From Enterobacter quasihormaechei (GTDB taxonomy: Bacteria > Pseudomonadota > Gammaproteobacteria > Enterobacterales > Enterobacteriaceae), in NCBI RefSeq assembly GCF_004331385.1, contig NZ_SJON01000001.1:310001-374000 (forward strand): DNA of 64,000 bases, given 5' to 3'. The position numbers and the translations under genes are program-made. The notes below the pieces were generated by a model. It ran no database searches. It was not told where the DNA came from and was given only the letters and a program-made list of their open reading frames with translations. Of this stretch, positions 38,460-48,721 are shown one piece after another. Within the stretch, counting starts at the first letter, position 1, and every line of letters begins with the position of its first letter.

Positions 38460-38862
38460 ACCCAACTCCTTTCTTATCAGCGCCAGTGACGCATAGATAC
38501 CCATTGTGATGTTGTTATATCTCGCGCAATGCGAGTGCAGTGTTATGCAAGCTTGTTAACATTTAGTCTGGCTTAATGTAAAGATTTTGCTGCGTTATTG
38601 TTTATTTTTGCGAAGCGCGCCGCACCATTCCGAGGCAATAATCTCCCGTTGCACCGTTTCGGTGCCACCGGCGATCGATGCTGGTGCGACAGGGTTGCAC
38701 GTTAAGCCAGACAGCGTTTGCGTGAAGAAATAAAGCAACAGGCGTGCCAGAATTGAAGGGTTGGGAGGAAATTGTCGGGTGGCGGCGACGCCTTAACCGA
38801 CCTGCGGGAGTAAAAATGTAGGCCGGGTAAGCGTCAGCGCCACCCGGCAACAGAAGGTTAGA
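38460..38862. other. Intergenic region between gltI and lnt
   Basis: Holds the gltI promoter region (AT-rich, 38500-38600), a small hairpin GCACCG-TTT-CGGTGC at 38651-38665, and a BIME (listed). A short open frame at 38602-38850 on the minus strand is without family features and spans the repeats; it is not called a gene. Confidence 0.6.
38774..38849. repeat. BIME: two REP units in opposite orientation
   Basis: GTCGGGTGGCGGCGACGCCTT followed about 45 bp later by GTAGGCCGGGTAAGCGTCAG in the opposite orientation, then CACCCGGC. It lies just after the lnt stop codon, a typical 3'-UTR position. Confidence 0.85.
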
Positions 38863-40401
38863 CTAGCGACGACGCTGACGCAGGCTCATCAGCACGGCGC
38901 CAAAGCCGAACAGCGCGGTCAGGATCCACAGCGGCCAGTTGCCGGTGCGGGCGTACGGCGTCAGGCCCGAGGCTGGCGTGACTTTGGTTGTCAGCACTTC
39001 ACGGGTGAACTGCGGGATCATGGCCTGGATTTCGCCCTGCGGGCCAATCACGGCGGTGATGCCGTTATTGGTGCTACGCAGCAGCGGACGCGCCAGCTCC
39101 AGAGAACGCATTCGCGCCATCTGGAAGTGCTGCCACGGGCCAATCGATTTACCGAACCAGGCGTCGTTAGAGATGGTCAGCAGATAGTCAGTGTCCGGGC
39201 GGAAGTTATCGCGCACCTGCTCGCCGAGGATAATCTCGTAGCAAATGGCGGCCGTCAGGGCAAAACCGTGCGCGTGAAGCTGCGGCTGAACGTACGGGCC
39301 GCGGCTGAACGAGGACATCGGCAAATCGAAGAACGGTGCCAGCGGTCGCAGAATCGACTCCAGCGGAACAAACTCGCCAAACGGTACAAGGTGGTTTTTG
39401 TTGTAGCGATTGGTGGAGGTATAGCTGTATTCGCTGTCCTTACCGAGCGTAATGATCGCGTTGTAGGTGTCATAGCGGTTCTGCTGGTTCAGACGCGCAT
39501 CCACAATGCCGGTAATCAGCGTACTGCCGCGGGCGCGCAGCAAATCGTCCATCATCTTCAGGAAGGGTTGCTGATTGATCTCCAGGTCCGGGATCGCAGA
39601 CTCAGGCCAGATGATGAGCTGTGATTTGCCCATCACCTTTTCGGTGGCGTTGGCGTAGATTTTCAGCGTGTTCAGCAGCTGATTCTCATCCCATTTCAGT
39701 GACTGCGGGATATCGCCCTGCACCAGAGAAACCTGCGTGGCGCGCGCGGGCTCCAGCGTGTACCACTGGATATAGCGCAGCGGGAAGGGCAGGGCAAACA
39801 GGATCAGCGCGACAGCCAGCGGCTTCCCGTTACGTGTCACCAGGGCCAGCACCAGCAGGCCGCTGACCGCCATTAACAGGAAGTTGATCGCCTCCACGCC
39901 CATGACGGGAGCCAGACCTTTCAGCGGGCCGTCTATCTGGCTATAGCCGAACTGCAACCACGGAAAGCCGGTCAGTACCCAGCCGCGCAGAAATTCAGTG
40001 ATTTGCCAGACAACGGGAGCCGCTATCGCCACGCGCAGCCAGCTGGTTTTAGGCCAAAGACGAGAAAGGACACCCGCGAACAGGCCGGTGTAGAGCGACA
40101 GATACGCGGCGAGCAGCACAACCAGGAAGACGTTAACCGGCCCCGGCATTCCGCCAAATTGCGCAATACTGACGTAGACCCAGTTGATGCCAGAGCCGAA
40201 CAGCCCCAGCCCCCAGAAGTAGCCGATGGCCGCGGCCTGTACCGGGCGACGGTTAAGGGTAAGACCCTGTAGCCCCATCAGGGAGAGAAGAGCGGCTGGC
40301 CAGATATCGTAAGGAGAAAAAGCCAGCGTACCGCTGGCTCCGAGTAACAGCGCCAGCAGCAAACGGACGCGCTGGCGTTCAAATAATGGGGCAAATGCCA
40401 T
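38863..40401 (-). CDS. lnt: Apolipoprotein N-acyltransferase
   Basis: A 512-aa inner-membrane enzyme that adds the third acyl chain to lipoproteins. About six hydrophobic segments precede a periplasmic nitrilase-like domain carrying the catalytic Glu ([11 protein letters not shown]), Lys ([13 protein letters not shown]) and Cys ([10 protein letters not shown]), then a C-terminal helix. Length identical to E. coli. Five bp after corC, so part of the phoL-ybeY-corC-lnt operon. Confidence 0.98.
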   Translation of the reverse strand: MAFAPLFERQRVRLLLALLLGASGTLAFSPYDIWPAALLSLMGLQGLTLNRRPVQAAAIGYFWGLGLFGSGINWVYVSIAQFGGMPGPVNVFLVVLLAAYLSLYTGLFAGVLSRLWPKTSWLRVAIAAPVVWQITEFLRGWVLTGFPWLQFGYSQIDGPLKGLAPVMGVEAINFLLMAVSGLLVLALVTRNGKPLAVALILFALPFPLRYIQWYTLEPARATQVSLVQGDIPQSLKWDENQLLNTLKIYANATEKVMGKSQLIIWPESAIPDLEINQQPFLKMMDDLLRARGSTLITGIVDARLNQQNRYDTYNAIITLGKDSEYSYTSTNRYNKNHLVPFGEFVPLESILRPLAPFFDLPMSSFSRGPYVQPQLHAHGFALTAAICYEIILGEQVRDNFRPDTDYLLTISNDAWFGKSIGPWQHFQMARMRSLELARPLLRSTNNGITAVIGPQGEIQAMIPQFTREVLTTKVTPASGLTPYARTGNWPLWILTALFGFGAVLMSLRQRRR

Positions 40402-40406
40402 TTACA

Positions 40407-41285
40407 TTAATCTTCCAGTTTTGGCACCGGTGAGTCGTCCGGCATTCTGACGTGAACCTGAATAATACGTCGGCTGTCAGCCATTGCGACCTTGAACTGG
40501 TAACCATCGATGTCAACGGTTTCACCGCGGGCCGGAAGATGGCCGAAGGCCTGCATCACCAGACCGCCAATGGTGTCCACTTCTTCATCGCTGAAGCTGG
40601 TGCCGAAGGTGTCGTTGAAGTCTTCAATGGAGGCCAGCGCGCGCACGGTCCAGGTGTGGCGGCTCAGCTGACGGAAGTCGATATCCTCTTCTTCGTCATA
40701 CTCATCTTCGATTTCGCCCACGATCAGCTCAAGGATGTCCTCGATTGTAACCAGACCGGAAACGCCGCCAAATTCATCAATAACAATCGCCATGTGGTAG
40801 CGCTGGGAGCGAAACTCCTTCAGCATCCGATCCACACGTTTACTTTCCGGCACAACGACGGCCGGACGTAACACTTTTTCCATACTGAAGGCTTCGGCAT
40901 CGCTGCGCATAAATGGCAGCAGATCTTTCGCCATCAAAATCCCTTCGATGTGATCTTTATCTTCGCTGATGACCGGGAAGCGCGAGTGAGCCGATTCGAT
41001 AATCACATCGAGGCACTCGTCCAGCGTCTGGTTGCGTTTCAGGGTGATCATCTGCGAGCGGGGGATCATGATGTCGCGAACGCGCTGGTCGGCGATGTCC
41101 ATCACCCCTTCGAGCATTTCGCGCGTATCTTCATCGATAAGATCGTTTTGCCCGGAATCACGAATCAGCTCCAGCAGTTCATCACGGTTTTTTGGTTCGC
41201 CGTGGAAAAGCTGGTTCAGAATGAGGGAGAAAAATCCCTTTTTTGTGGTTGTCGTGTCGCTACTGTGTGAATTGTCGTCGCTCAT
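40407..41285 (-). CDS. ybeX: CBS-domain protein CorC (YbeX)
   Basis: A 292-aa cytoplasmic protein with two CBS domains (about residues 70-195; [20 protein letters not shown] and [19 protein letters not shown]) and a C-terminal CorC/HlyC domain. Linked to magnesium/cobalt efflux in Salmonella and to ribosome maturation in E. coli. Located between ybeY and lnt as usual. Confidence 0.95.
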   Translation of the reverse strand: MSDDNSHSSDTTTTKKGFFSLILNQLFHGEPKNRDELLELIRDSGQNDLIDEDTREMLEGVMDIADQRVRDIMIPRSQMITLKRNQTLDECLDVIIESAHSRFPVISEDKDHIEGILMAKDLLPFMRSDAEAFSMEKVLRPAVVVPESKRVDRMLKEFRSQRYHMAIVIDEFGGVSGLVTIEDILELIVGEIEDEYDEEEDIDFRQLSRHTWTVRALASIEDFNDTFGTSFSDEEVDTIGGLVMQAFGHLPARGETVDIDGYQFKVAMADSRRIIQVHVRMPDDSPVPKLED

Positions 41286-41369
41286 GGCGTTTGTTAAGGG
41301 TTCTCTTGTTAGTTCAACGTTAACCGCCGCGCTCTATCCCTGCGCGGCGGCATGGTAGTCAGTGACTGA

Positions 41370-41837
41370 CTATTCTTTCTCGGCAATGTACGGATCCTCA
41401 TAGCCCAGAGCAAGCATTATCTCTGTCTCGAGGGATTCCATCTCTTCCGCTTCGTCATCTTCAATATGGTCGTAACCCAGAAGATGCAGGCTACCGTGCA
41501 CCACCATGTGTGCCCAGTGCGCTTCCAGCGGCTTTTGCTGCTCTTTGGCTTCCTGCTCAACCACCTGACGGCAGATGATCAGATCGCCCAGCAGCGGCAT
41601 CTCAATACCCGGAGGCGCTTCGAACGGGAAAGAGAGCACGTTGGTCGGCTTATCTTTCCCGCGATAGGTCAGGTTGAGCTCATGGCTTTCCGCTTCATCC
41701 ACCAGGCGAATCGTGACTTCTGATTCTTCCTGAAACTGAGGGATAACGGCATCCAGCCATTTCTGAAACTGTGCCTCTTCTGGCATGCCGGAATTATCTT
41801 CACAGGCCAGCTGTAAATCGAGGATCACCTGACTCAT
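41370..41837 (-). CDS. ybeY: Endoribonuclease YbeY
   Basis: A 155-aa zinc-dependent RNase involved in 16S rRNA 3'-end maturation and 70S quality control. The metal site is [14 protein letters not shown] (H-x3-H-x5-H). The conserved Arg is in [16 protein letters not shown]. Its ATG overlaps the phoL stop (ATGA), so they are translationally coupled. Confidence 0.97.
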   Translation of the reverse strand: MSQVILDLQLACEDNSGMPEEAQFQKWLDAVIPQFQEESEVTIRLVDEAESHELNLTYRGKDKPTNVLSFPFEAPPGIEMPLLGDLIICRQVVEQEAKEQQKPLEAHWAHMVVHGSLHLLGYDHIEDDEAEEMESLETEIMLALGYEDPYIAEKE

Positions 41838-42880
41838 TTCTGTTCATGCTCCTGCGCTTCGCGCTTACGTTCTGCGGCCAGCTCGGCCCTGCGCTTCTGA
41901 TCGGCCTCTTCCCAGGCCTCATAAGCGTTAACGATACGCGCGACGACCGGATGGCGTACCACATCTTCACTGTGGAAGAAGTTAAAGCTGATTTCGTCTA
42001 CCTCGGCCAGCACTTCGATGGCGTGACGCAGACCCGATTTGGTGTTGCGCGGCAGGTCAATCTGGGTCACGTCACCGGTGATAACCGCTTTCGAGTTAAA
42101 GCCGATACGCGTCAGGAACATCTTCATCTGTTCGATGGTGGTGTTCTGGCTCTCATCCAGAATGATGAACGCGTCGTTAAGCGTACGGCCACGCATGTAG
42201 GCCAGCGGGGCGACTTCAATCACGTTACGCTCAATAAGCTTTTCAACTTTCTCGAAGCCGAGCATTTCGAACAGCGCGTCGTACAGCGGGCGCAAATAGG
42301 GGTCCACTTTCTGACTCAAATCGCCCGGCAGGAAGCCGAGTTTCTCACCGGCTTCTACGGCAGGACGGGTCAGCAGGATACGGCGGATCTCCTGACGCTC
42401 GAGCGCATCTACCGCCGCAGCAACGGCCAGATAGGTTTTACCCGTCCCCGCCGGGCCCACGCCGAAGGTGATGTCATGGTCGAGAATATTGGCGATGTAC
42501 TGCGCCTGGTTCGGGGTACGTGGCTTAATCACGCCGCGCTTGGTCTTGATATTGATGGCCTTACCGTAGTCCGGCACGCTCTCGGCGCTCTGCTCGAGCA
42601 CGCGCGCCTCTTTGATGGCAAGGTGGATCTGTTCAGGCTCAATATCCTGAATTTCGCCACGCATCGGGGCGGTATCAACATACAGGCTGCGGAGAATATC
42701 TGCCGCGGCATTGACGCAGATTGGGCGTCCGGTGAGTTTGAAATGGTTATCGCGACGATTGATTTCGATACCCAGACGTCGCTCCAGTTGTTTGATGTTG
42801 TCATCAAACGGCCCGCACAGGCTCAGCAGGCGAGCGTTGTCTGCGGGCTCAAGGCTAATTTCACGCGTATCTATGTTCAA
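41834..42880 (-). CDS. ybeZ: PhoH-like ATPase PhoL (YbeZ)
   Basis: A 348-aa P-loop ATPase with Walker [12 protein letters not shown] and Walker [11 protein letters not shown]. Works with YbeY in ribosome/RNA metabolism. I chose the TTG at 42880: it has GAGGAACAG upstream and gives [14 protein letters not shown] as the second residues onward, the family start. A longer frame to 43015 lacks homology. First gene of the ybeZYX-lnt operon. Confidence 0.95.
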   Translation of the reverse strand: MNIDTREISLEPADNARLLSLCGPFDDNIKQLERRLGIEINRRDNHFKLTGRPICVNAAADILRSLYVDTAPMRGEIQDIEPEQIHLAIKEARVLEQSAESVPDYGKAINIKTKRGVIKPRTPNQAQYIANILDHDITFGVGPAGTGKTYLAVAAAVDALERQEIRRILLTRPAVEAGEKLGFLPGDLSQKVDPYLRPLYDALFEMLGFEKVEKLIERNVIEVAPLAYMRGRTLNDAFIILDESQNTTIEQMKMFLTRIGFNSKAVITGDVTQIDLPRNTKSGLRHAIEVLAEVDEISFNFFHSEDVVRHPVVARIVNAYEAWEEADQKRRAELAAERKREAQEHEQK

Positions 42881-43009
42881 ACTGTTCCTCTTTAATTGGT
42901 TAACTGACCTGTGGCCACACGCCGTAATAAAACGGTCATTACCGAAATTATTCACGCCATAGAATAAAGGCGCAAGCGTTGCGGTAGATATTGGGGGTGA
43001 TGAGAGGAA

Positions 43010-43036
43010 ATACAAGGCCTGCCAGGAGGGCAGGCC
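43010..43036 (-). terminator. Probable terminator of miaB
   Basis: GGCCTGCC / GGCAGGCC, 8-bp stem with a 5-nt loop, 8 bp after the miaB stop; on the minus strand followed by TTGTATTT. Confidence 0.65.
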
Positions 43037-43043
43037 AGAAGGA

Positions 43044-44468
43044 TTACGGCTGGTAAATACCTACGCCAGAATCGTTGACTTTGCGGGTGCGAGAGATGAC
43101 GGATTCAGGCGTCTGTGCGATGCGCAGACCCATTTCATCCTCGGTGCGCACCAGCTTCCCGCGCAGGGAATTAGTCAGCACTTCGACAATCTCAACGTCC
43201 ACAAATTTACCGATCATGTCCGGGGTGCCTTCAAAGTTCACCACGCGGTTATTTTCGGTTCGACCGGACAGTTCCATGATGCTCTTACGGGAAGTGCCTT
43301 CCACCAGAATACGCTGGACGGTGCCGAGCATGCGACGGCTCCACGCGTTGGCCTGCTGGTTGATACGCTCCTGCAAAATATACAGACGCTGTTTTTTCTC
43401 TTCTTCCGGCACGTCGTCAACCATATCGGCAGCAGGCGTGCCCGGGCGCGCGGAGAAGATGAAGCTGTAGCTGACGTCGAAATTCACGTCGCCGATAAGC
43501 TTCATGGTGCGCTCGAAGTCGTCAGCGGTTTCGCCAGGGAAGCCGACGATGAAGTCGGAGCTAATCTGGATATCCGGGCGCGCTTCACGCAGCTTGCGGA
43601 TGGTGGATTTATACTCCAGCACCGTGTGTGGACGGCCCATCAGGTTCAGCACGCGGTCAGAGCCGCACTGAATCGGCAGGTGCAGGAAGCTCACCAGCTC
43701 CGGCGTATCGCGATAGACGTCAATGATGTCGTCGGTAAATTCCATCGGATGGCTGGTGGTAAAGCGAATGCGGTCGATGCCGTCAATCGCCGCCACCAGT
43801 CGCAGCAGTTCAGCAAAGCTGCCCGTGGTGCCGTCGTAGTTCTCACCGCGCCAGGCGTTAACGTTCTGGCCCAGCAGATTCACTTCGCGTACGCCCTGGG
43901 CGGCAAGCTGAGCGATTTCAAACAGAATATCGTCCGCCGGGCGGCTCACCTCTTCACCGCGGGTATAAGGCACCACGCAGTAAGTACAGTATTTGTTGCA
44001 GCCTTCCATGATGGAGACGAAGGCGGTCGGGCCATCCGCGCGCGGCTCTGGCAGACGGTCAAATTTCTCGATCTCCGGGAAGCTCACGTCAACCACCGGG
44101 CTGCGATTGCCGCGAACCTGATTGATCATCTCTGGCAGACGGTGCAGGGTCTGAGGACCAAAGACGATATCCACATACGGGGCTCTCTGGCGGATCAGCT
44201 TACCTTCCTGCGATGCCACGCAGCCACCCACGCCAATGATCAGGTCCGGATTTTTCCGTTTGAGAAGCTTCCAGCGGCCTAACACATGAAAGACTTTTTC
44301 CTGTGCTTTTTCACGAATTGAACAGGTGTTCAGCAGCAGCACATCGGCTTCTTTCGCATTTTCAGTCAGCTGGTATCCGTGGGTGGTATCCAGCAGATCG
44401 GCCATCTTGGATGAATCGTATTCGTTCATCTGACAGCCCCAGGTTTTTATATGGAGTTTTTTAGTCAT
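43044..44468 (-). CDS. miaB: tRNA-2-methylthio-N6-dimethylallyladenosine synthase
   Basis: A 474-aa radical-SAM methylthiotransferase acting at A37 of tRNAs that read UNN codons. The N-terminal auxiliary cluster uses Cys in [24 protein letters not shown] and GVGGCVASQ; the radical-SAM cluster is CNKYCTYC; a TRAM domain lies at the C-terminus. ATG 44468 gives the normal length; the frame remains open upstream without homology. One oddity: [13 protein letters not shown] has Cys where the family usually has Ser (QSGS). Confidence 0.97.
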   Translation of the reverse strand: MTKKLHIKTWGCQMNEYDSSKMADLLDTTHGYQLTENAKEADVLLLNTCSIREKAQEKVFHVLGRWKLLKRKNPDLIIGVGGCVASQEGKLIRQRAPYVDIVFGPQTLHRLPEMINQVRGNRSPVVDVSFPEIEKFDRLPEPRADGPTAFVSIMEGCNKYCTYCVVPYTRGEEVSRPADDILFEIAQLAAQGVREVNLLGQNVNAWRGENYDGTTGSFAELLRLVAAIDGIDRIRFTTSHPMEFTDDIIDVYRDTPELVSFLHLPIQCGSDRVLNLMGRPHTVLEYKSTIRKLREARPDIQISSDFIVGFPGETADDFERTMKLIGDVNFDVSYSFIFSARPGTPAADMVDDVPEEEKKQRLYILQERINQQANAWSRRMLGTVQRILVEGTSRKSIMELSGRTENNRVVNFEGTPDMIGKFVDVEIVEVLTNSLRGKLVRTEDEMGLRIAQTPESVISRTRKVNDSGVGIYQP

Positions 44469-44603
44469 CGACTTGCTCAGCTCAGGATTGCAAGCCGCGT
44501 ATTGTAATGCTTTGGTGCGGTTGTGACCAGTATGAAGGTTGTCAACCTCAGGACCGCAAAAATCCGGTAAACTTAAGGCATTCTCCAATAAGGAATAGTG
44601 ACC

Positions 44604-45779
44604 ATGACACTCCTGAACACCGAAGTTGCCGTTGTCGGCGGCGGTATGGTCGGCGGCGCACTGGCGCTGGGGCTGGCGCAGCAGGGATTTGATGTAACCG
44701 TTATTGAACAGGCGGCTCCGCCGGGATTCGATCCTGCCAGCAAGCCGGACGTGCGTATTTCCGCCATCAGCGCGGCGTCTGTTGATCTGCTTCGCGGGCT
44801 GGGCGTCTGGGAGGCGGTGCTGGCGATGCGCGCGCATCCCTACAGTCGTCTTGAAACCTGGGAGTGGGAAAATGCCCACGTGTCGTTTGACGCCGCCGAG
44901 CTGAAACTGCCGCGCCTGGGTTATATGGTGGAAAACAACGTGCTCCAGCAGGCGCTCTGGCAGGCGCTGGAGGCGCATCCAAAGGTGACGCTGCGCGTTC
45001 CGGCCTCGCTGAAAGCCCTGCATCGTCATGAAAACGGATATCACCTGACGCTGGACAACGACGACGAGCTGGCCGTGAAGCTGGTGGTGGGGGCGGATGG
45101 CGCAAACTCGCAGGTCAGACAGATGGCAGGTATTGGGATCCATGCCTGGCAGTATCAGCAGTCCTGCATGCTGATCACCGTTCAGTCAGAAAACGCACCG
45201 GGCGAAAGCACCTGGCAGCATTTTACGCCGAACGGCCCGCATGCATTCTTGCCGCTGTTTGATAACTGGGCTTCGCTGGTGTGGTACGACAAACCGGCGC
45301 GTATTCGGCAGTTGCAGGGGCTGACAATGGCGCAGTTGCAGCGTGAAATCCAGCAGCACTTCCCGAGCCGTCTGGGGAACGTAACGCCGGTTGCTGCCGG
45401 TGCATTCCCGCTGATGCGACGCCACGCGTTGCAATATGCCCGTGAAGGGCTGGCGTTGGTGGGGGACGCGGCGCACACCATTCATCCGCTGGCGGGGCAG
45501 GGGGTTAACCTGGGATACCGTGACGTCGATGCGCTACTGGACGTGCTGGGCAACGCACGCGCTCACGCGGAAGTCTGGGCCAGCCATCAGGTACTCAAGC
45601 GCTACCAGACGCGCCGGATGGCAGATAACTTCGTTATGCAGTCGGGGATGGATCTGTTCTATGCCGGGTTCAGCAATGACGTGGGTCCGGTGCGGATATT
45701 GCGAAATATCGGACTGATGGCGGCAGAGCGTGCCGGTGGCCTGAAGCGTCAGGCGCTGAAATACGCCCTCGGACTCTAA
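44604..45779 (+). CDS. ubiF: 3-demethoxyubiquinol 3-hydroxylase UbiF
   Basis: A 391-aa FAD-dependent monooxygenase that performs the last ring hydroxylation in ubiquinone synthesis. FAD motifs: [16 protein letters not shown] near the N-terminus, then [10 protein letters not shown], and [24 protein letters not shown] 44604 has AGGA at a good distance; the in-frame GTG at 44598 is too close to it. Divergent from miaB, convergent with the tRNA operon. Confidence 0.97.
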   Translation: MTLLNTEVAVVGGGMVGGALALGLAQQGFDVTVIEQAAPPGFDPASKPDVRISAISAASVDLLRGLGVWEAVLAMRAHPYSRLETWEWENAHVSFDAAELKLPRLGYMVENNVLQQALWQALEAHPKVTLRVPASLKALHRHENGYHLTLDNDDELAVKLVVGADGANSQVRQMAGIGIHAWQYQQSCMLITVQSENAPGESTWQHFTPNGPHAFLPLFDNWASLVWYDKPARIRQLQGLTMAQLQREIQQHFPSRLGNVTPVAAGAFPLMRRHALQYAREGLALVGDAAHTIHPLAGQGVNLGYRDVDALLDVLGNARAHAEVWASHQVLKRYQTRRMADNFVMQSGMDLFYAGFSNDVGPVRILRNIGLMAAERAGGLKRQALKYALGL

Positions 45780-45784
45780 TCTTA

Positions 45785-45832
45785 ATTCCCTCTCCCCGTG
45801 GGAGAGGGGTAGGGTGAGGGCATCAGGCCGCA
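45785..45832. repeat. 48-bp intergenic palindromic repeat, copy B
   Basis: 45 of 48 positions match copy A at 32373-32420, including the CCCTCTCCC-CGT-GGGAGAGGG stem. It begins 6 bp after the ubiF stop codon. In this position it may act as a 3'-UTR element of ubiF. Confidence 0.85.
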
Positions 45833-45852
45833 CTATTCTGAGCAACAAAAAC

Positions 45853-45874
45853 AAAAAAGCCCGCAGAGCGGGCT
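45853..45874 (-). terminator. Terminator of the tRNA operon
   Basis: AGCCCGC / GCGGGCT stem with an AGA loop; on the minus strand followed by TTTTTT. It lies 14 bp beyond the last tRNA gene. Confidence 0.9.
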
Positions 45875-45887
45875 TGTTTGTTTTAAG

Positions 45888-45962
45888 TGGCTGGGGTGCA
45901 GGGATTCGAACCCCGGAATGCTGGTATCAGAAACCAGAGCCTTACCGCTTGGCGACACCCCA
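45888..45962 (-). tRNA. glnX: tRNA-Gln (anticodon CTG)
   Basis: 75 nt including encoded CCA. The anticodon loop reads TTCTGAT; T-arm GGTTCGAATC; acceptor TGGGGTG pairs with CACCCCA. Last gene of the operon; corresponds to glnX or glnV by order. Confidence 0.95.
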
Positions 45963-45996
45963 ATTGCGTTAAACAAATGGCTTAACGACTTTAAAG

Positions 45997-46071
45997 TGGC
46001 TGGGGTACGAGGATTCGAACCTCGGAATGCCGGAATCAGAATCCGGTGCCTTACCGCTTGGCGATACCCCA
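45997..46071 (-). tRNA. glnV: tRNA-Gln (anticodon CTG)
   Basis: 75 nt with encoded CCA; anticodon loop TTCTGAT. Differs from the preceding copy mainly in the acceptor, anticodon and T stems (GTACCCCA acceptor). Confidence 0.95.
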
Positions 46072-46112
46072 ACAATGTTCAGTTTACCGAATGGTATTCG
46101 ATAACCTAAATA

Positions 46113-46189
46113 TGGTGGCTACGACGGGATTCGAACCTGTGACCCCATCATTATGAGTGATGTGCTCTAACCAACTGAGCTACGTAGCC
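46113..46189 (-). tRNA. metU: Elongator tRNA-Met (anticodon CAT)
   Basis: 77 nt with encoded CCA; anticodon loop CTCATAA. Begins GGCTACGTAGCTCAG, typical of elongator Met tRNA. Same sequence as the copy at 46505-46581. Confidence 0.96.
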
Positions 46190-46206
46190 AGTACTGCAAT
46201 CTTCGA

Positions 46207-46281
46207 TGGCTGGGGTACCTGGATTCGAACCAGGGAATGCCGGTATCAAAAACCGGTGCCTTACCGCTTGGCGATACCCCA
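46207..46281 (-). tRNA. glnW: tRNA-Gln (anticodon TTG)
   Basis: 75 nt with encoded CCA; anticodon loop TTTTGAT. Same sequence as the next copy, 46314-46388. Confidence 0.96.
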
Positions 46282-46313
46282 ATACCGCGGAGAACCGCAT
46301 GATCGAAGAAATA

Positions 46314-46388
46314 TGGCTGGGGTACCTGGATTCGAACCAGGGAATGCCGGTATCAAAAACCGGTGCCTTACCGCTTGGCGATACCCCA
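46314..46388 (-). tRNA. glnU: tRNA-Gln (anticodon TTG)
   Basis: 75 nt with encoded CCA; anticodon loop TTTTGAT. Tandem duplicate of the previous gene, 32 bp away. Confidence 0.96.
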
Positions 46389-46411
46389 TCCGTGCAACGC
46401 TTACCTGGGAA

Positions 46412-46496
46412 TGGTGCGGGAGGCGAGACTTGAACTCGCACACCTTGCGGCGCCAGAACCTAAATCTGGTGCGTCTACCAATTTCGCCACTCCCGC
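46412..46496 (-). tRNA. leuW: tRNA-Leu (anticodon TAG)
   Basis: 85 nt with encoded CCA and a long variable arm; the anticodon loop reads TTTAGGT, reading CUA/CUN codons. Begins GCGGGAGTGGCGAAATTGG. Confidence 0.96.
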
Positions 46497-46504
46497 AAAA
46501 AAGA

Positions 46505-46581
46505 TGGTGGCTACGACGGGATTCGAACCTGTGACCCCATCATTATGAGTGATGTGCTCTAACCAACTGAGCTACGTAGCC
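46505..46581 (-). tRNA. metT: Elongator tRNA-Met (anticodon CAT)
   Basis: 77 nt with encoded CCA, first gene of the seven-tRNA operon (metT-leuW-glnU-glnW-metU-glnV-glnX order of E. coli). Same sequence as the Met copy at 46113. Confidence 0.96.
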
Positions 46582-46620
46582 ATCTTTTTTTCGCGTTACC
46601 TTATCGGCGTTGCGGGGCGC

Positions 46621-46649
46621 ATTATGCGTATAGACCCTTGCAGCGTCAA
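46621..46649 (-). promoter_or_regulatory. Promoter of the tRNA operon with GC-rich discriminator
   Basis: On the minus strand: TTGACG, 17 bp, CATAAT, then GCGCCCCGC. The G+C-rich discriminator after the -10 box is the hallmark of stringently controlled stable-RNA promoters. The predicted start is about 30 bp upstream of metT. Confidence 0.85.
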
Positions 46650-46765
46650 CACCTTTTTCAATGAAAATAGCCGGAATGTGACTGTTTGGTTAGGTTGCGA
46701 ACAGCGAGGCCGAATATTCGACAATTATTGGTTATTAATCGTTTTTATGCGGGGAAAAGAGAGGC

Positions 46766-46794
46766 AAAAAAATCAGGCCCCGGAGGGCCTGATT
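46766..46794 (-). terminator. Intrinsic terminator of asnB
   Basis: AATCAGGCCC / GGGCCTGATT, 10-bp perfect stem with a 4-nt loop and a T run of seven on the minus strand. Confidence 0.93.
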
Positions 46795-46806
46795 ATGGTC
46801 TGGACA

Positions 46807-48471
46807 TTATTTATAAGCAGACTGGTGAACGCCTACCGCGCGTCCTGATGGATCGTTCATGGCTTTGAAAGATTCATCCCATTCAATAGCTTTGGCAGAC
46901 GAGCAGGCGACCGATGGCCCCCCCGGTACGCATTCGGCTGCGCTTGGAACCGGGAACAGTTCTTCGAAGATCTCACGGTACAGATACGCCTCTTTCGAAC
47001 CCGGCGTGTTGTACGGGAAGCGGAAGCTCGCGGTTTCCAGCTGTTGGTCAGAAACCTGCTTCGCCGCCACCTCTTTCAGGGTGTCGATCCAGCTGTAGCC
47101 TACGCCATCCGAGAACTGCTCTTTCTGACGCCACGCCACGCTCGCCGGCAGGTAGGATTCAAAACATTCGCGCAGAATATGTTTTTCCATTTTGCCGTTG
47201 CCGCACATTTTATCCTGCGGGTTGATGCGCATTGCCACGTCGAGGAATTTCTTATCGAGGAACGGCACGCGGGCTTCCACGCCCCAGGCGGACATGGCCT
47301 TGTTGGCGCGCGCGCAGTCAAACATGTGCAGCGCCTGTAGTTTACGCACCGTCTCTTCATGCAGCTCTTTGGCGTTTGGCGCTTTATGGAAATAGAGATA
47401 ACCGCCAAACACTTCGTCAGAACCTTCGCCGGAGAGCACCATCTTGATGCCCATCGCCTTGATCTTACGCGACATCAGGTACATCGGCGTGGAGGCGCGA
47501 ATGGTGGTCACATCGTAGGTTTCAATGTGATAGATCACGTCGCGGATCGCGTCCAGGCCTTCCTGCACGGTGAAGTGAATTTCGTGGTGCACGGTGCCCA
47601 GATGGTTCGCCACTTCCTGGGCAGCTTTCAGGTCAGGTGCCCCTTCCAGACCCACGGCAAAGGAGTGCAGCTGCGGCCACCAGGCTTCGGAACGCTCCTG
47701 ATCTTCCACGCGACGGGCGGCGAATTTTTTGGTGATCGCAGAGATCACGGAGGAGTCCAGGCCGCCGGAGAGCAGAACGCCGTACGGCACGTCAGACATC
47801 AGGTGGCTCTTCACGGACTCTTCCAGCGCCTGACGCAGTTCGGCTTTATCCGTCACGTTGTCTTTCACCGCGTCATAGTCAAACCAGTCGCGCTGGTAAT
47901 AAGGGCGGATCTCGCCGTCTTTACTCCACAGGTAGCTGCCCGCCGGGAACTCTTTAATGGTGCGACAAACCGGTACCAGCGCTTTCATCTCTGAAGCAAC
48001 GTAGAAGTTGCCGTGTTCATCGTGCCCCATGTACAGCGGGATAATACCGATATGGTCACGGCCAATCAGGTAAGCGTCTTTTTCGCTGTCGTACAGCGCG
48101 AAGGCAAACATGCCTTGCAGCTCGTCGAGGAACTCCGGGCCTTTCTCCTGATACAGCGACAGGATCACTTCACAGTCAGAACCGGTCTGAAAGGCGTAGC
48201 GGTCGCCGTACTCGGCGCGCAGCGCCTGATGGTTGTAAATTTCACCGTTAACAGCCAGCGCGTGCGTTTTTTTCTCGTTATACAGCGGCTGTGCACCGGC
48301 GTTGACGTCAACAATGGAGAGACGTTCGTGAGCCAGGATCGCTTTATCGCTGGCGTAAACGCCTGACCAGTCCGGACCGCGATGGCGCATCAGGCGGGAC
48401 AATTCGAGTGCTTTTTTACGCAGTTCGCCCGCGTCAGTTTTAATATCCAGTACGCCAAAAATAGAACACAT
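46807..48471 (-). CDS. asnB: Asparagine synthetase B (glutamine-hydrolysing)
   Basis: A 554-aa enzyme making Asn from Asp, Gln and ATP. The N-terminal glutaminase domain starts with the nucleophile C2 (MCSIFGVLD) after Met removal, with VNGEIYNHQ and SDCEV motifs. The synthetase domain has the PP-loop LLSGGLDSSVI. Upstream (48472 onward) is its leader. In E. coli it is controlled with glutamine/asparagine supply and lies beside the nag operon, as here. Confidence 0.98.
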   Translation of the reverse strand: MCSIFGVLDIKTDAGELRKKALELSRLMRHRGPDWSGVYASDKAILAHERLSIVDVNAGAQPLYNEKKTHALAVNGEIYNHQALRAEYGDRYAFQTGSDCEVILSLYQEKGPEFLDELQGMFAFALYDSEKDAYLIGRDHIGIIPLYMGHDEHGNFYVASEMKALVPVCRTIKEFPAGSYLWSKDGEIRPYYQRDWFDYDAVKDNVTDKAELRQALEESVKSHLMSDVPYGVLLSGGLDSSVISAITKKFAARRVEDQERSEAWWPQLHSFAVGLEGAPDLKAAQEVANHLGTVHHEIHFTVQEGLDAIRDVIYHIETYDVTTIRASTPMYLMSRKIKAMGIKMVLSGEGSDEVFGGYLYFHKAPNAKELHEETVRKLQALHMFDCARANKAMSAWGVEARVPFLDKKFLDVAMRINPQDKMCGNGKMEKHILRECFESYLPASVAWRQKEQFSDGVGYSWIDTLKEVAAKQVSDQQLETASFRFPYNTPGSKEAYLYREIFEELFPVPSAAECVPGGPSVACSSAKAIEWDESFKAMNDPSGRAVGVHQSAYK

Positions 48472-48691
48472 AACCTTCTCCGTTAACCCTGTTGCATTGT
48501 GATGTTGCTTGCTTATGAAAATGCCGCAAAAGGGGGAGGGCGCGCAAGCGTTTTACGGGTGAAAACGTAAATAGTGCAACGACGATTGCCGAATCTTAAA
48601 AATAGAGCATGCCGAAGGCGATTTTATTGATGATTATTCAGTAAAAGGCGGGTTTCGTTAGATGGCGGTATGTTTTACGAAGCCAGAAATG

Positions 48692-48716
48692 AAAAACCAC
48701 GCCCTGGGGCGTGGTT
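48692..48716 (-). terminator. Terminator of the nagBACD operon
   Basis: AACCACGCC-CTGG-GGCGTGGTT stem, followed on the minus strand by TTTTTC-type tail; it starts 6 bp after the nagD stop codon. Confidence 0.85.
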
Positions 48717-48721
48717 CTGAA

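Noticed and set aside
38602-38850. 82-codon minus-strand open frame between gltI and lnt
   Set aside because: It runs through REP sequences, lacks a ribosome-binding site, and has no protein features.
45888-46581. Regularly spaced repeats, which could suggest a CRISPR array
   Set aside because: The repeats are tRNA-Gln and tRNA-Met genes with correct folds, anticodons and encoded CCA ends.
45853-46600. tRNA cluster as an integration site for a genomic island
   Set aside because: No integrase, no attL/attR-like duplicate of a tRNA 3' end, and ubiF and asnB flank it as in E. coli.
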